Shown: piece after piece, positions 30,446 to 40,800 of the stretch
Layout: each line of letters starts with the position of its first letter
Position numbering within the stretch: the first letter of the stretch is position 1
The notes under the pieces: generated by a model
Told to the model about the DNA's origin: nothing
The model's database searches: none
The model's input: the letters and a program-made list of their open reading frames with translations, nothing else
From: an uncultured Bacteroides sp.
Lineage (GTDB): Bacteria > Bacteroidota > Bacteroidia > Bacteroidales > Bacteroidaceae
DNA: 44,821 nt
Reading direction: 5' to 3'
NCBI GenBank assembly: GCA_944322285.1
Contig: CALUOR010000028.1
Span: forward strand, 1 to 44,821
Program-made: the position numbers and the translations under genes

Positions 30446-31888
30446 TTATTTATATTCGTCTGTCATCACACAATCTTCGTAACGGAACGCCTCGTATTTA
30501 CTGCCCGGGGCTTTCGTCCCTTCCACGTCCTCTAACTTCAGCCCGTCAATCCGGCGGAAGAGGTATGCGCTCTCCCAAGTCGGTTCGGGATGCCGCTCGT
30601 TCCAATGTACGCTGCAGTCGGTCAGCGACAAGCCGTCAATCCCGTCGAAAAGGAAAGCATTGCGCGAACGTTTGTCCACAGCCGCTTCCGGCTCCATGAA
30701 CAGCTGCACACGGCTCAAGCGGACGTTCTTCAGCCGGTTGCTGAAGCCTTCCATGCGGATGCCGCTCTGTCCGTAGGCTATCACATTGTCTATGACCACA
30801 TTCTCGATGCCTCCGCCCGTGGGATGTCCGTCGCGCCGCTGGATGGTGAACCACAGCGGGTCACCGTTGCCCCACCAGAAGGTCTCCTTGCGCTCCGTAC
30901 GGATGACCAGGTTGGAGAACAGCACATTGCGCACCGTACCACCGTCGCGCACAATCATGTTCAGCCCCCGGTTCGCTCCGCTGATGACGCAGTTACTCAC
31001 GGTGATGTCCTCGAAATCTGCATGCGACTCGGTCCCTATCTTCAATGCGGCCGATGAAGAGGTCAGGATGCAGTTTGTCACCGTTATGGCCTTACAGGGA
31101 CTTGCCTTCGCGCTACGGGTCGTTTTCAGACAAAGTGCGTCGTCTCCGGTATCTATGCGGCAATTGCTCACCGTCACATAACGGCAAGCGTCTATGTCCA
31201 GCCCATCGGCGTTGACACCGTTATGCCGGTCGGAAGCGATGTACAGGCCGTCTACGTTCACCCGCTCGCAATCTTGCAGATGCACGGACCAAAAAGCGGA
31301 CTCCACCACCTGCACGTCACGGATGCTGACGTCCGTACAACCTATAAAGTTGATGATGCCCGGAGAGGGAGGCACCCGCCGGAATTTAGTCTGGTAATCG
31401 GCACCGTACCTGACGGCATTGGCCACTTCGCGCCCCGTCACCGAGTCGGCCGGCGTGGTTGTAGCCGCTTCCCGCCGATATGACTCGCGCACGGCCCGGC
31501 CATGCAACGTGCCGCGCCCGCTAACCGAAATGTTGCAGGCGTCCGTCGCCCCTATCAGCATTTCCGCGGTGGTTTTATCTGTTGCCGTCAACGCACGTGA
31601 ACCGGTTTGGAAGTCTTCGACCCGGCGGCTGGCATAGAGCGTCGCGCCACTCTCCATATGAAGGTTTACGTGACTCTTCAGCACGACCGTCCCGCTCAGG
31701 TAATTCCCGGCCGGAATCACGACCGTTCCTCCTCCTTTTGCCGCACAAGCGTCAATGGCCGCCTGTATGCCCTTCGTGGACAACACTGCGGTATCGGCCA
31801 CAGCACCATAGTCCAGGACGTTGAATGTCTGCTGGCTCCAAAGCGGAATGCAACAGAGACTAAACAAGATGAGAAGACATTTATTCAT
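30446..31888 (-). CDS. GH28-family exported protein (polygalacturonase-like)
   Basis: 480 residues with signal peptide MNKCLLILFSLCCIPLWS. The beta-helix entry is FNVLDYGAVADTAVLSTKGI. Catalytic Asp motifs are NADGLDID (N226, D228, D231) and TGDDALCLK (D249, D250). As in its neighbour, the His of GHG is missing (SSSAALKIGTES) and RIK is replaced (NRGLNMIVRDG). The two GH28 proteins share this layout but differ elsewhere, so they may cut different linkages of one pectin-like or mixed glycan. It is 43 bases from the GH92 stop on the same strand. Confidence 0.85.
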   Translation of the reverse strand: MNKCLLILFSLCCIPLWSQQTFNVLDYGAVADTAVLSTKGIQAAIDACAAKGGGTVVIPAGNYLSGTVVLKSHVNLHMESGATLYASRRVEDFQTGSRALTATDKTTAEMLIGATDACNISVSGRGTLHGRAVRESYRREAATTTPADSVTGREVANAVRYGADYQTKFRRVPPSPGIINFIGCTDVSIRDVQVVESAFWSVHLQDCERVNVDGLYIASDRHNGVNADGLDIDACRYVTVSNCRIDTGDDALCLKTTRSAKASPCKAITVTNCILTSSSAALKIGTESHADFEDITVSNCVISGANRGLNMIVRDGGTVRNVLFSNLVIRTERKETFWWGNGDPLWFTIQRRDGHPTGGGIENVVIDNVIAYGQSGIRMEGFSNRLKNVRLSRVQLFMEPEAAVDKRSRNAFLFDGIDGLSLTDCSVHWNERHPEPTWESAYLFRRIDGLKLEDVEGTKAPGSKYEAFRYEDCVMTDEYK

Positions 31889-31931
31889 TTACTATTTCAC
31901 TATTTACTATTCATTCCTCATTCTTAATTCT

Positions 31932-34253
31932 TCATTCCTCATTCTTCGCCATCACGTCCGGCGGACAATCTTCCGGTCGGCTGCCCCATTCCTTATTGGG
32001 TTCAGATCCCATCTCCAGTTCCAACGTGCCGCCTGCCACAATGTCGGCATGGCTGATGTAGTTGCGGGTATAAGGCCGGCCGTTCAGCGTGGCACGCCGG
32101 ATGTAGATGTTCTCTTCCGAGCCGCCTGAAGTCCGGATGGTGAAAGGCTTCTCGCCTTCGGGACGCAACGTGACTTCCGGGAACGACGGACTGGCTATCA
32201 TGTAATAAGGAGTACCGGGGCACACGGGATAGAGTCCCATGGCGGCAAACACGTACCAGGCGGACATCTGACCGGCATCGTCGTTGCCCGACAGGCCGCC
32301 GGGCACGTTGCCGTATTCGGTACGCATGATGTGGCGCACGGCACGCTGCGTCTTCCAAGGCTGTCCGGCGTAGTTGAACAGAAAAGCTACCTGGTGGCAA
32401 GGCTCGTTGCCGTGCCAGTAACGCCTCTCGCTGAACATGGAGTCCAACTTGCTCACATACGCCTCACGTCCTCCCATGAGCTCCATCAGGCCGTAAGGGT
32501 CGTGGGGCACGTACCACGTGTAATGGCACGGCGCACCCTCGGTGATGAAACGGGCGAAGTGGAAGGCGTTATCCTCCGTAAGGAATGTGCCGTCGGCACG
32601 GCGGCCTTGAGCGTAGCCGGTACGCGGGTCGATGACGTTCCGGTAGTTCCCGGCACGGCCGAGCAGCGTGTCGTGGTCGGCAGTACGCCCCAATGCATCG
32701 GCCACCTGCGCTAAGGCGAAATCGTCGTAAGCGTATTCCATCGTCCGGGAAACTTGTTCACGGGTATGGAAAGCGTCCGGCACACTGTCCTCCAACGGGA
32801 TGTAGCCGTACTTCAGGTAGGAAGCCAGCGCGCGCCGTCCCATGCCGTCGCGGTATTCCTCCACCGTGGCCGGACTCTCGAAAGCGTTCCGGCGCATACC
32901 TTCGTAAGCTTTCCGGATGTCGAAGTTACGGATGCCCTTTACGTATGCATCGGCCATGGCGGCGGTGCAATGGTCACCTATCATGGCGGCGGTATAGCTG
33001 TTCCAGCAGGGGAAGATGGGTAGCCAGCCGCCTTGTTCGTATTTCCGCACCAGCGACTGCATCATCTCGCCTCCCCGTCGGGGCGTTAGCAGGTTAATCA
33101 GCGGATGGAGCGCGCGATACGTGTCCCACATGCTGTAGTCTTCGTAATAAGTCCCGCCTTCCGCCAACTGCCGGACGGGTTCGCCCGTGGCAAACGACGG
33201 GTAGCGGCCGTCCGCATCGTTAAAAGTGCGGGGCAGGAAAGAGGCCCGGTAAAAAGCCCCGTAGAACTTGCCCAACGCATCGGCGTCATTGCTTTTCACC
33301 TCCAGGAGTGCCAGACGTTCTTCCCAAATCCGCGCCAGTTCGTCACGGGTACGGTTGAAATCCCAATGCGGAATCTCCGCCTGCAAGTTCCGTCCGGCTC
33401 CTTCTCCATCCACGAAGGAAGAAGCCGCCTTCACCAATACTTCCTCACCGGCCTGCACATCAAACTCCACGTACGCACCGATGCCCCGTTCATTGCCCGC
33501 TTGCGCCACGCCGGGAAAACATTGTCCGCCCCGGTAAATGCCGTATGCCGTAAACGGTTTCCGCAAGACCACCACAAAGTGCCCGCTATAACCGGCAGGC
33601 TGTCCCCAACCTTGGTAAATGCGGTGCACGGGGTTGTAACCGCGTATCACCCGGTTCAGCGTATCAATCTCGACAAACCCTTGTCCCTCGTCACTGTTGG
33701 GGTTCACCACTAAGTAACCTTTGCCGTCCTTGGCGTAGGTGAAACGGAAGATGGCCGAACGGGAGCGTCCCGTCAGTTCCGCCTGTATGCCTTCGTCGGG
33801 AAGAAGAACACGGTAATAGGCCGGCTGCGCCACTTCGTCCGCATGGCTGAAACGGGAAGCCCGGGCCGCAGGCTGCGTGCGCAGGCTACCGTAAAGAGGC
33901 ATCAGCGTCATCGAGCCATAGTCCTGCGTGCAGCCGCCCGTAATCCAATGGGAATTGCGGAAACCTTGCAGCAGGCTGTCTCTATAATAATAGGGCGCGA
34001 TGCATTTCTGCTCCGTGTCCTGCGTCTGCGGCGTCCAGAAGTTCATGCCGTTAGGCTCCAGCACGGCGGGAAGCGTCTGCCCGTATTCCTCCGAGCCTTT
34101 GCCGAAAAGGCCGGCCGTATGCATGGCACTGGCCGCCGTACCCACACGGGTGTCTATACAGACCAGACGCCCGCCTCCGGAGGAAACCTCTCCGCACCCC
34201 GACAGCAGCAGGAGCGGAACCAATGAAAGAATCAATAATCGCCTGTTTCGCAT
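31932..34253 (-). CDS. GH92-family alpha-mannosidase, lipoprotein
   Basis: 773 residues with lipobox LLLLSGC. GH92 hallmarks are the N-terminal beta-sandwich start (CIDTRVGTAASAMHTAGLFG), GNEPCHQVAFLFNYAGQPWK and the catalytic-base segment GLSGNDDAGQMSAWYVF. GH92 enzymes are calcium-dependent inverting exo-alpha-mannosidases acting on host N-glycans or fungal mannan. Which linkage it cuts is not visible. It lies inside the HTCS-linked glycosidase cluster. Lipid anchoring suggests outer-membrane or periplasmic trimming of imported oligosaccharides. Confidence 0.92.
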   Translation of the reverse strand: MRNRRLLILSLVPLLLLSGCGEVSSGGGRLVCIDTRVGTAASAMHTAGLFGKGSEEYGQTLPAVLEPNGMNFWTPQTQDTEQKCIAPYYYRDSLLQGFRNSHWITGGCTQDYGSMTLMPLYGSLRTQPAARASRFSHADEVAQPAYYRVLLPDEGIQAELTGRSRSAIFRFTYAKDGKGYLVVNPNSDEGQGFVEIDTLNRVIRGYNPVHRIYQGWGQPAGYSGHFVVVLRKPFTAYGIYRGGQCFPGVAQAGNERGIGAYVEFDVQAGEEVLVKAASSFVDGEGAGRNLQAEIPHWDFNRTRDELARIWEERLALLEVKSNDADALGKFYGAFYRASFLPRTFNDADGRYPSFATGEPVRQLAEGGTYYEDYSMWDTYRALHPLINLLTPRRGGEMMQSLVRKYEQGGWLPIFPCWNSYTAAMIGDHCTAAMADAYVKGIRNFDIRKAYEGMRRNAFESPATVEEYRDGMGRRALASYLKYGYIPLEDSVPDAFHTREQVSRTMEYAYDDFALAQVADALGRTADHDTLLGRAGNYRNVIDPRTGYAQGRRADGTFLTEDNAFHFARFITEGAPCHYTWYVPHDPYGLMELMGGREAYVSKLDSMFSERRYWHGNEPCHQVAFLFNYAGQPWKTQRAVRHIMRTEYGNVPGGLSGNDDAGQMSAWYVFAAMGLYPVCPGTPYYMIASPSFPEVTLRPEGEKPFTIRTSGGSEENIYIRRATLNGRPYTRNYISHADIVAGGTLELEMGSEPNKEWGSRPEDCPPDVMAKNEE

Positions 34254-34267
34254 AAAAATGATAATTT

Positions 34268-34399
34268 AATGTGCTAATATGCTAATGTGCCAATGTGCTA
34301 ATTAGGCTGCGCTGTGTTTGCTTTGGCGTGTTCTCATGCCGCAGGGCATTAGCACATTGGCATATTAGCACATTGACACATTGCGGGGCTCCGCCCCGC
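34268..34399. repeat. 35-base-arm inverted repeat plus GC hairpin
   Basis: Arms 34268-34302 and 34348-34382 pair at 31 of 35 positions around a 45-base loop; both are built from GTGCTAAT/ATTAGCAC units. A separate perfect GC hairpin (GCGGGGC/GCCCCGC, 34383-34399) follows. It lies in the 211-base gap between the acetyltransferase and GH92 genes. The motif TAAATTCCC occurs after it (34400 and near 34455) and before 28800. Confidence 0.7.
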
Positions 34400-34464
34400 T
34401 AAATTCCCATTTAACAAAATCGTAAATTGTAAATTGCTAAATCGTAAATGAACTAAATTCCCGT

Positions 34465-35544
34465 TTATATTTTAATATATATCTTCTTTTTATACAACGG
34501 ATACCCCGCCGCTCCCATAACGGCCACAAACAGCAGGGAGTAAATGGCGGATGCCAGATACGGGTCCGTCACCACAGCATGAATACCCCCATAAATCACC
34601 GGTTTGGCATCTGTAGCGCCCAACACAATGGCAACCACTTCGCTCAACACATAGAGGAAGAGCGGATTGACACCGAACACTTCGAAAAAGCGGCACCAGT
34701 TCTTTTTGCCTTGCCCATCGATGAAGTACAGCAACGCCGCTTGCAACGAAGCTGCCAGCCCGCAGGTGACCAACGTGTACGAAGGCGACCAGACGCGCTT
34801 GTTCAGCGGCAGAGCCTCCGTCAGCAGGAAGCCTACAGCCATCAGCAGGAAGCCCGTCACGAACAGCCCGACGATTTTCCTGTTCAGCGTGTCGGCCTCC
34901 ATGATGAGCCGTCCGCACAGGAAGCCTATCAGCGTATGGGCGATGGCCGGGAGCGTGCTCACGATGCCTTCCGGGTCAACGGGCATCTTGGCATAAAGGT
35001 GCCCCGTCCCCAACAGGGCACGGTCTGCCACGACCAGCACATTGTTCTCATCGTTCACATATCCACCCCCAAGCATCAACAGGGCCGCATAAGCCACCAG
35101 GATAATCCCGGCTGTCCATCCCAACTGCCGGGGACGCAGGTACAAAGCCAGAAGCGACACCACGCAGTAACACAACGCGATGCGCTGCAGCACGCCCGTA
35201 ATGCGCAACGTATCGAAAGCAAAGAATTCCCCGCCGCATATTTGGTCGAACCAATGTATCGCTACTCCTATGAGGAAAATCAGCACCGTGCGGCGCAGAA
35301 TCTTCCTCCACACCGCCGCGGAAGGCCGGAACTGGAACTTGCGCAAAGCGATGTACGTGGAAATTCCCATAATGAAAAGGAAGAAGGGGAATACCAGGTC
35401 GCAGGGTGTCAGCCCGTTCCACGCCGAATGTTGCAGCGAGGCATACGACTGCGGCCCGCCCGCGTTGTTCACCAGTATCATGCCCGCCACGGTGATGCCC
35501 CGCAACACGTCGAGGGAAAGCAGGCGCCTTTTTTCATTTACCAT
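34465..35544 (-). CDS. Inner-membrane acyltransferase, heparan-alpha-glucosaminide N-acetyltransferase (HGSNAT) type
   Basis: 359 residues with about ten hydrophobic segments. The opening RLLSLDVLRGITVAGMILVN and the motif LQHSAWNGLTPCDLVFPFF (His39) match the conserved active region of the HGSNAT/COG4299 family. In animals this enzyme moves acetyl from acetyl-CoA across the lysosomal membrane onto the terminal glucosamine of heparan. Bacterial homologues near glycosidase genes are thought to acetylate amino sugars during import; the acceptor here is unknown. The upstream neighbour (28 bases) is GH89 alpha-N-acetylglucosaminidase, the next enzyme in the animal pathway, which suggests an acetylate-then-cleave module. 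Confidence 0.85.
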   Translation of the reverse strand: MVNEKRRLLSLDVLRGITVAGMILVNNAGGPQSYASLQHSAWNGLTPCDLVFPFFLFIMGISTYIALRKFQFRPSAAVWRKILRRTVLIFLIGVAIHWFDQICGGEFFAFDTLRITGVLQRIALCYCVVSLLALYLRPRQLGWTAGIILVAYAALLMLGGGYVNDENNVLVVADRALLGTGHLYAKMPVDPEGIVSTLPAIAHTLIGFLCGRLIMEADTLNRKIVGLFVTGFLLMAVGFLLTEALPLNKRVWSPSYTLVTCGLAASLQAALLYFIDGQGKKNWCRFFEVFGVNPLFLYVLSEVVAIVLGATDAKPVIYGGIHAVVTDPYLASAIYSLLFVAVMGAAGYPLYKKKIYIKI

Positions 35545-35572
35545 CTGACAATTTACTATTTACAATTCATCA

Positions 35573-37744
35573 TTAATCATCCCCAAACGCTTCGTTGAAC
35601 ACCGCCTTGGCCACATCCACGGCATCGCCTTCCCCGGCGGCCGGATACGGGTTGTGTGCCTTCGTCCAAGGTTCTTCCATGCCATACCAGTCTATATCCG
35701 CCAGTTTCTGTTTGCCGTCCAGCACGCCCTGCAGCATCTGCCACCAGGCCGCCCAACGTTTGTAGTAGAAGTCGCGCAGCAGGCCGTTCCACTCCTTGTG
35801 GGCATAGTCGCGCAGGCCGCCCGTGTCAGCGCAGTAGCGGTTGCCCCAGGTCGTTATCTGCGTGCGGGCGTTCCATTCGTAGAGGTCTTTCTCTTCAGGA
35901 GTCGTTCCCAAGTTACGCGCCTTGGCTATCCAGCTGCCTACACGGAACTCCGTCCGAGTGGCCAGCAAGCTGTCCTGCAAAAGCAGCAAGCGGAGGAAGC
36001 GTTTGGAATCTTGTTCATAGGCCTTCTTGTCGAAGCTCTTGAAGTCGGCTATGGCGCGGTTGTACGTGATGCGTCCTTCGTCGGCCAACGCCTGGCGCAC
36101 GATGTCCACCAGGTCATATTCAAAATTGTTGTTGCCCCGGTACTTGTCGGCCACAGACACCATCAGGCGCGCCGCCTCGGCCGTCACCGTGGGGTCGTAA
36201 TAGTTCTCCATCTTCGACCAGCTGGACACCTGAAAGTTATTCATTGACGGCCGCCCGCAGAAGATACTCTCGTGAGGCCCCTGCTGGTTGTTGCCGAAAG
36301 GGCAGTTGTAGATGGAGTTCGCCAGCAGCGTCCACGCCCGCTCTATCTGCGGGTCGCGCGTGCCGTAACGGGCAAAGATGTAGTCCTTCAGCCACTCTTC
36401 TTTCGTAAATTTCTCCGGACGCCAGGGCAGTTCGCACATCAGTTCGAACATCACCGGATTGTTCTCCGAGCCCTCCATCGTCAGGCCGATGCCCTTCAGG
36501 TGCGCGGCCAGCGGGTTATTCTTCGTCAGGTAGAAATTATCCAGCAGTTGGTCCATGCGCCCGTGCAGCCCCACGTTACCGCCGAAGTTTTCCAGCATAC
36601 AGAACAGCCATTCGTGCTGCTCGTACCCCTTCTCGCGTTTCCAAATGGAAGGAATGCCCCACATGGGACGGCACTCGCTGAAGAGGTCCAGTATAAGCAG
36701 GTCGCCCGTCCGCAGGTTCTTTATCATCTCCGGGCGCGGGTTTTCCGTCCATCCCTGCACCACCCATACGGCCCGTGGGTTCACTTTCTTCATCTCCGCC
36801 ATCACGGCCTTTCCGGCGGCGTCAAAGTCCACTTCGCCTGCGTTCTCCAGTTCGTGGAACGGATCCATGGAGTAATAGTCGGCCGTGCCGAAGAGTTTCT
36901 TCTGTTCCTCGTAATAAAGCGCGGCAATTTCGCTGTAACGCGGGTCGGTGGGCTGCAGGAAAGCCGGCCGGGTAAAGCCGTTCCACAATTCGGGCTTGTC
37001 CAGGTCCAGCCCCAGTTTTACGTCCGCATTGTTGGGCACCATGCCGCTATAACCGGGAAAGACGGGCATGATACCATACTCCTTCATGCGCTTCAATATC
37101 TGTTTCTGCAAAGCTTCCTGCTGGGCATACCACGTATCCGGGTTCGGGCCGCCCCAGCCTTCCAGGTTGTTCATAGCCCACCACGCCAAGAAAGCGGGTC
37201 CGGCGATGAATTGGTTTACCTCGTCATTCGTATAGCCCAGCTTCAGCAACATGTTGCGCCATACGCACTCCATCCCCACAGCCGCCAATGGCAGGTTGAT
37301 GCCGTGCAGCGCCATCCAGTCAATCTCCTGTTCCCAACGCTTCCAGTCCCAGAAAGCCATGGTGTAGCTGTAGGTACAGTAGTTGAAGTCATAGCGCAGT
37401 TTCAAGTCCGTCTCCTTGCGCAACAGCTTTTCCACCGGCGGCAGCACGTCGGGCAGTTCGGCCGTCATGCCGTTCCACGTCAGGTTGATGCCTGCATAGT
37501 ATTTCAGGTACCAGTTCAGCCCCGTGGCGATGTTGACGTACGTGTTTCCGCGTATCACGACTTTTTTCCCTTTCTGGTCCAGTTCGAAGAAGTCCTTATC
37601 CCCCTTCTTCAACTCGATGACAAACTTACGCGACGCGCCTTCATCGATGCGCTCCAACAGTCCTTTTATAGGATTAGCACACACGCCGCCCATCCAGACG
37701 GAAAGCAGCAGAACGAATAAAACGACAGTTCTTTTTCCTTTCAT
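35573..37744 (-). CDS. GH89-family alpha-N-acetylglucosaminidase
   Basis: 723 residues with signal peptide MKGKRTVVLFVLLLSVWMGG. It has an N-terminal small domain (to about 110), then the GH89 barrel: RYDFNYCTYSYTMAFWDWKR, IDWMALHGINLPLAAVGMEC, and FPGYSGMVP. The two carboxylates expected from NAGLU/CpGH89 are Glu298 in DPFHELENAG and Glu424 in LTMEGSENNPV. The family removes terminal alpha-linked GlcNAc, known from heparan breakdown and from alpha-GlcNAc caps on gastric mucin. It probably acts in the periplasm. It has its own -7 box (37786-37779) downstream of the HTCS gene. Confidence 0.93.
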   Translation of the reverse strand: MKGKRTVVLFVLLLSVWMGGVCANPIKGLLERIDEGASRKFVIELKKGDKDFFELDQKGKKVVIRGNTYVNIATGLNWYLKYYAGINLTWNGMTAELPDVLPPVEKLLRKETDLKLRYDFNYCTYSYTMAFWDWKRWEQEIDWMALHGINLPLAAVGMECVWRNMLLKLGYTNDEVNQFIAGPAFLAWWAMNNLEGWGGPNPDTWYAQQEALQKQILKRMKEYGIMPVFPGYSGMVPNNADVKLGLDLDKPELWNGFTRPAFLQPTDPRYSEIAALYYEEQKKLFGTADYYSMDPFHELENAGEVDFDAAGKAVMAEMKKVNPRAVWVVQGWTENPRPEMIKNLRTGDLLILDLFSECRPMWGIPSIWKREKGYEQHEWLFCMLENFGGNVGLHGRMDQLLDNFYLTKNNPLAAHLKGIGLTMEGSENNPVMFELMCELPWRPEKFTKEEWLKDYIFARYGTRDPQIERAWTLLANSIYNCPFGNNQQGPHESIFCGRPSMNNFQVSSWSKMENYYDPTVTAEAARLMVSVADKYRGNNNFEYDLVDIVRQALADEGRITYNRAIADFKSFDKKAYEQDSKRFLRLLLLQDSLLATRTEFRVGSWIAKARNLGTTPEEKDLYEWNARTQITTWGNRYCADTGGLRDYAHKEWNGLLRDFYYKRWAAWWQMLQGVLDGKQKLADIDWYGMEEPWTKAHNPYPAAGEGDAVDVAKAVFNEAFGDD

Positions 37745-37778
37745 ATTATATCACTTTACTATCTTAATTCAATGGCAA

Positions 37779-37786
37779 CAAAATTA
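37779..37786 (-). promoter_or_regulatory. -7 promoter element of the GH89 operon
   Basis: The minus strand reads TAATTTTG at 37786-37779, about 35 bases before the GH89 ATG. No clear TTG -33 box is seen, which would suit a promoter needing an activator such as the HTCS. Confidence 0.5.
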
Positions 37787-37856
37787 AATACTTTTCCGCT
37801 CCCCGAGGAGGAAAATAGTGCGCTTTCGGGAGAATATAGTGCAATACACTAAGAAG

Positions 37857-40800
37857 TCACTCATTTCCCGCCTCCTCACTGGGCAGACGACCGAAGAATT
37901 CCTTGTAACATTTCGTAAAATACTTGGGATCATTAAACCCTACCGCATAGGCCACTTCGGAAATGTTGACGTCTCCCGTACTCTGTGTCAGCATACGCTG
38001 CGCCACATTCAACCGATACCCTTTCATGAAACGTCCGATGGGCTGACCGGCAAGCGCCTGCATCTTCTTGTTGACCATTGTTTTGCTATACCCCATATCA
38101 CGCACAAAGCTGTCCAGGTCATACTCCGCTTCCGCGTAATGGACGTTCATCAATCCGATGGCTTTATTCATAAACTGCCTGTCGCGCGAATCCTCTTTAA
38201 TGTTCAGGTCTTCCACCTTGCCGCTGACAGAGAACTTCTGTTTATAACTGTCGCGCAACCGGAGCATGTTACGTATGCGCAACCGGAACACGTCCTCATC
38301 AAACGGCTTGCACAAATATTCATCCACCCCTATCTCAAAACTCTTCTTTTGCTGGGCTTCCGATGTCAACGCCGTAAGCATCAGGAACGGTATGTGCGAT
38401 GTGGCAAAGTTTTCTTTCACACGGGCCGACAATTCCATCCCGTCCATCACAGGCATCATCAGGTCGCTTACAATCAAGTCCACCGCCTGCTTTTGTATGA
38501 TCTGCAAAGCCGCTTCCCCGTTTTCGGCTTCAAGCAACCGATAGTCGCCGGACAGCAACATGCAGATATACTCGCGCATGTCTTTATTATCTTCCGCCAC
38601 CAATATGACAGCTCTCCGCCCGGAAACATCCGATGTTGGCGATGTGCCGGCTTCACCGGATTCATGCTCTGCCGTCACAGGCTCCTGTGCGAAAACATTC
38701 GTGCCGTTGCCTTGCAACAAAGGCATCAGTATACGGAATGAAGCGCCTTTCCCATGGTTATTGCGGGCATAGACGGTTCCTCCGTGCAGTTCCACAATCC
38801 GACGGCACAGGAAAAGGCCGATACCCGTCCCGCTCTGGCCGAACACCGGATGGCTGTCGTTGGCCTTCGATTGATAGAAGCGGTCGAATATGCGTTCTAT
38901 TTCCTCCTCCGCAATGCCATAACCCGTATCGCACACACTGATGTACAGCAACCTGCCCCCATCCGTTCCATGCTCACGCACCGATGTGACGAACACGTCA
39001 ATCCGTCCTCCGTCCGGTGTGAACTTCACCGCGTTCGATACCAGATTGACCAACGCCTTGCGCATATAGGCCGTGTCCATCATCACACAAGGATTGGCCA
39101 GGCGGGAACAAAGCCGTATCTTCACTCCCCGTTCGCCCGCAAAGACCTTGAACGGCAGCAACAAGTCCGTCAGAAAACGGACTATATCACACGGCTTCCG
39201 GTCCATCAGCACCTTGTCCGTGTCCAGCTTGCGGAAGTCCATCAGCTCGTTCACCAAAGAAAGCAGATAACCGGAGTTCCGTTCCGCAATCTTCAGCCAA
39301 GCCTTCGTACGCCCATTGTCCGATTCGCGCAATGCCTGTTCTATGGGGCCGTGAATCAATGTCACCGGAGTCCTGAACTCATGGGTGATGTTGGTAAAGA
39401 AGGAAATCTTCTCCTCCGTAACAGCTTTCACCTGCTCGGCCATCGCCTCCAGGCGTTGGTTTTGCACAGCCAGCTCGTGTGTGCGTTCTCCCACCTTCCG
39501 TTCAAGCTCCGCCCGCTGCTCCCGATAGTGTTTCACCTTCCAGCGATACCATACCCACACACCCAGAGCGGCCAGCACCAACATGTTCACATAAAACCAG
39601 AAACGTTTGTAGAAATAAGGAACAATGCGCACTTCCAGCTCCGCAACATTGTCCGACCAGCGTCCCAATTCGTCCGTGGCACATACCTGCAACGTATAGT
39701 CGCCCGGAGGCACAGCCGTATAACGCACCACGTTGTCGCCCGGCCGCGTCTCGTTCCATTCCTCCTCAAACCCCTTCATGCGGTAAGCATAACGTATGCG
39801 GCCCGCCTCGCCATAATCGCACGTGGTCAGGCGGACGGTGAAGCGGCTCTCGCTTTCATGCAACGTCACAGATGACGCATGTACCGGTCCGCCGGCCACA
39901 GTCAACGCGGAGAATTTCACCTCCCGGTCGGCCGGCATGGGCAGTGTCTCGTCCGGACGTATGACCAGCAGCCCCGCATTGGTAGCCACATATACCCGGT
40001 TATACTTCCGCGAATAATGTATTCCGTTTCCGTAATATTGCGTGGCGGGCAAACCATCGTCCGCCGTATAGTCCGTAAAAGCCATGGTCAGCACGTTCAG
40101 CCGGCAAAAGCCATCGGGGGTGGTTATCCACAAGTTGCCCTGACCGTCTTCCGCCATACCGTTCACCGTATTATCGGGCAGCCCGTCGCGCACCGTATAG
40201 TTGGTGAAGGCGAACCCGCCGTCCGCCTTCTCCTGCATCCGATACAGCCCGCTGCCATTCCCGCCAAACCACAATGTTCCTCCCGCATCCTCCAGAATGC
40301 TGCATATTTTCTCCACCCGTCCCGATGCGGGGTCGTCCAGCTTATGCTTCAGATACACATAGTGAAAATCCTCCCGCGAGCGGGCAAACGAGCGCAAGTC
40401 CACCATCAGCAGTCCCTGCGTAGTGCCCACCCACAGACGATTCTTACGGTCCGCCCGCAACGCAGGTATCATCCCGAATTCATTTTGCAAACCCTCGAAA
40501 CGGACACGTTCGAAGCCCCCCGTCCGTTTGTCGTAGAACAGAAGCCCGCGTGTGGAGCCGAACCACACGCCGTCATTCAACGTATCCTCGCAAGCGCTGT
40601 TGATGAAGTCGCCCCGCAACGTAGGGAATGCGTCACGCGTATAGCGACGGAAACGGCTTCCGGCACGGCCCAAGTCCAACTCATTAATGCCCACCCCCCA
40701 CGTATAAGCCCATAGGTGGCTGTCCGTGTCAATCAGCAAGCCGTTAATCGTATTGTTACTGATGGAAGTCTCATCGCCGGGCGCAAACAAGTAACGCCGG

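Noticed and set aside
36272-37720. 482-codon plus-strand frame
   Set aside because: Antisense shadow of the GH89 gene in GC-rich DNA; no domain recognisable.
34465-37744. Calling the cluster a heparan sulfate utilisation locus
   Set aside because: No heparin lyase (PL12, PL13, PL15), sulfatase, GH88 or SusC/D is present, so the animal pathway parallel is not enough to name the substrate.
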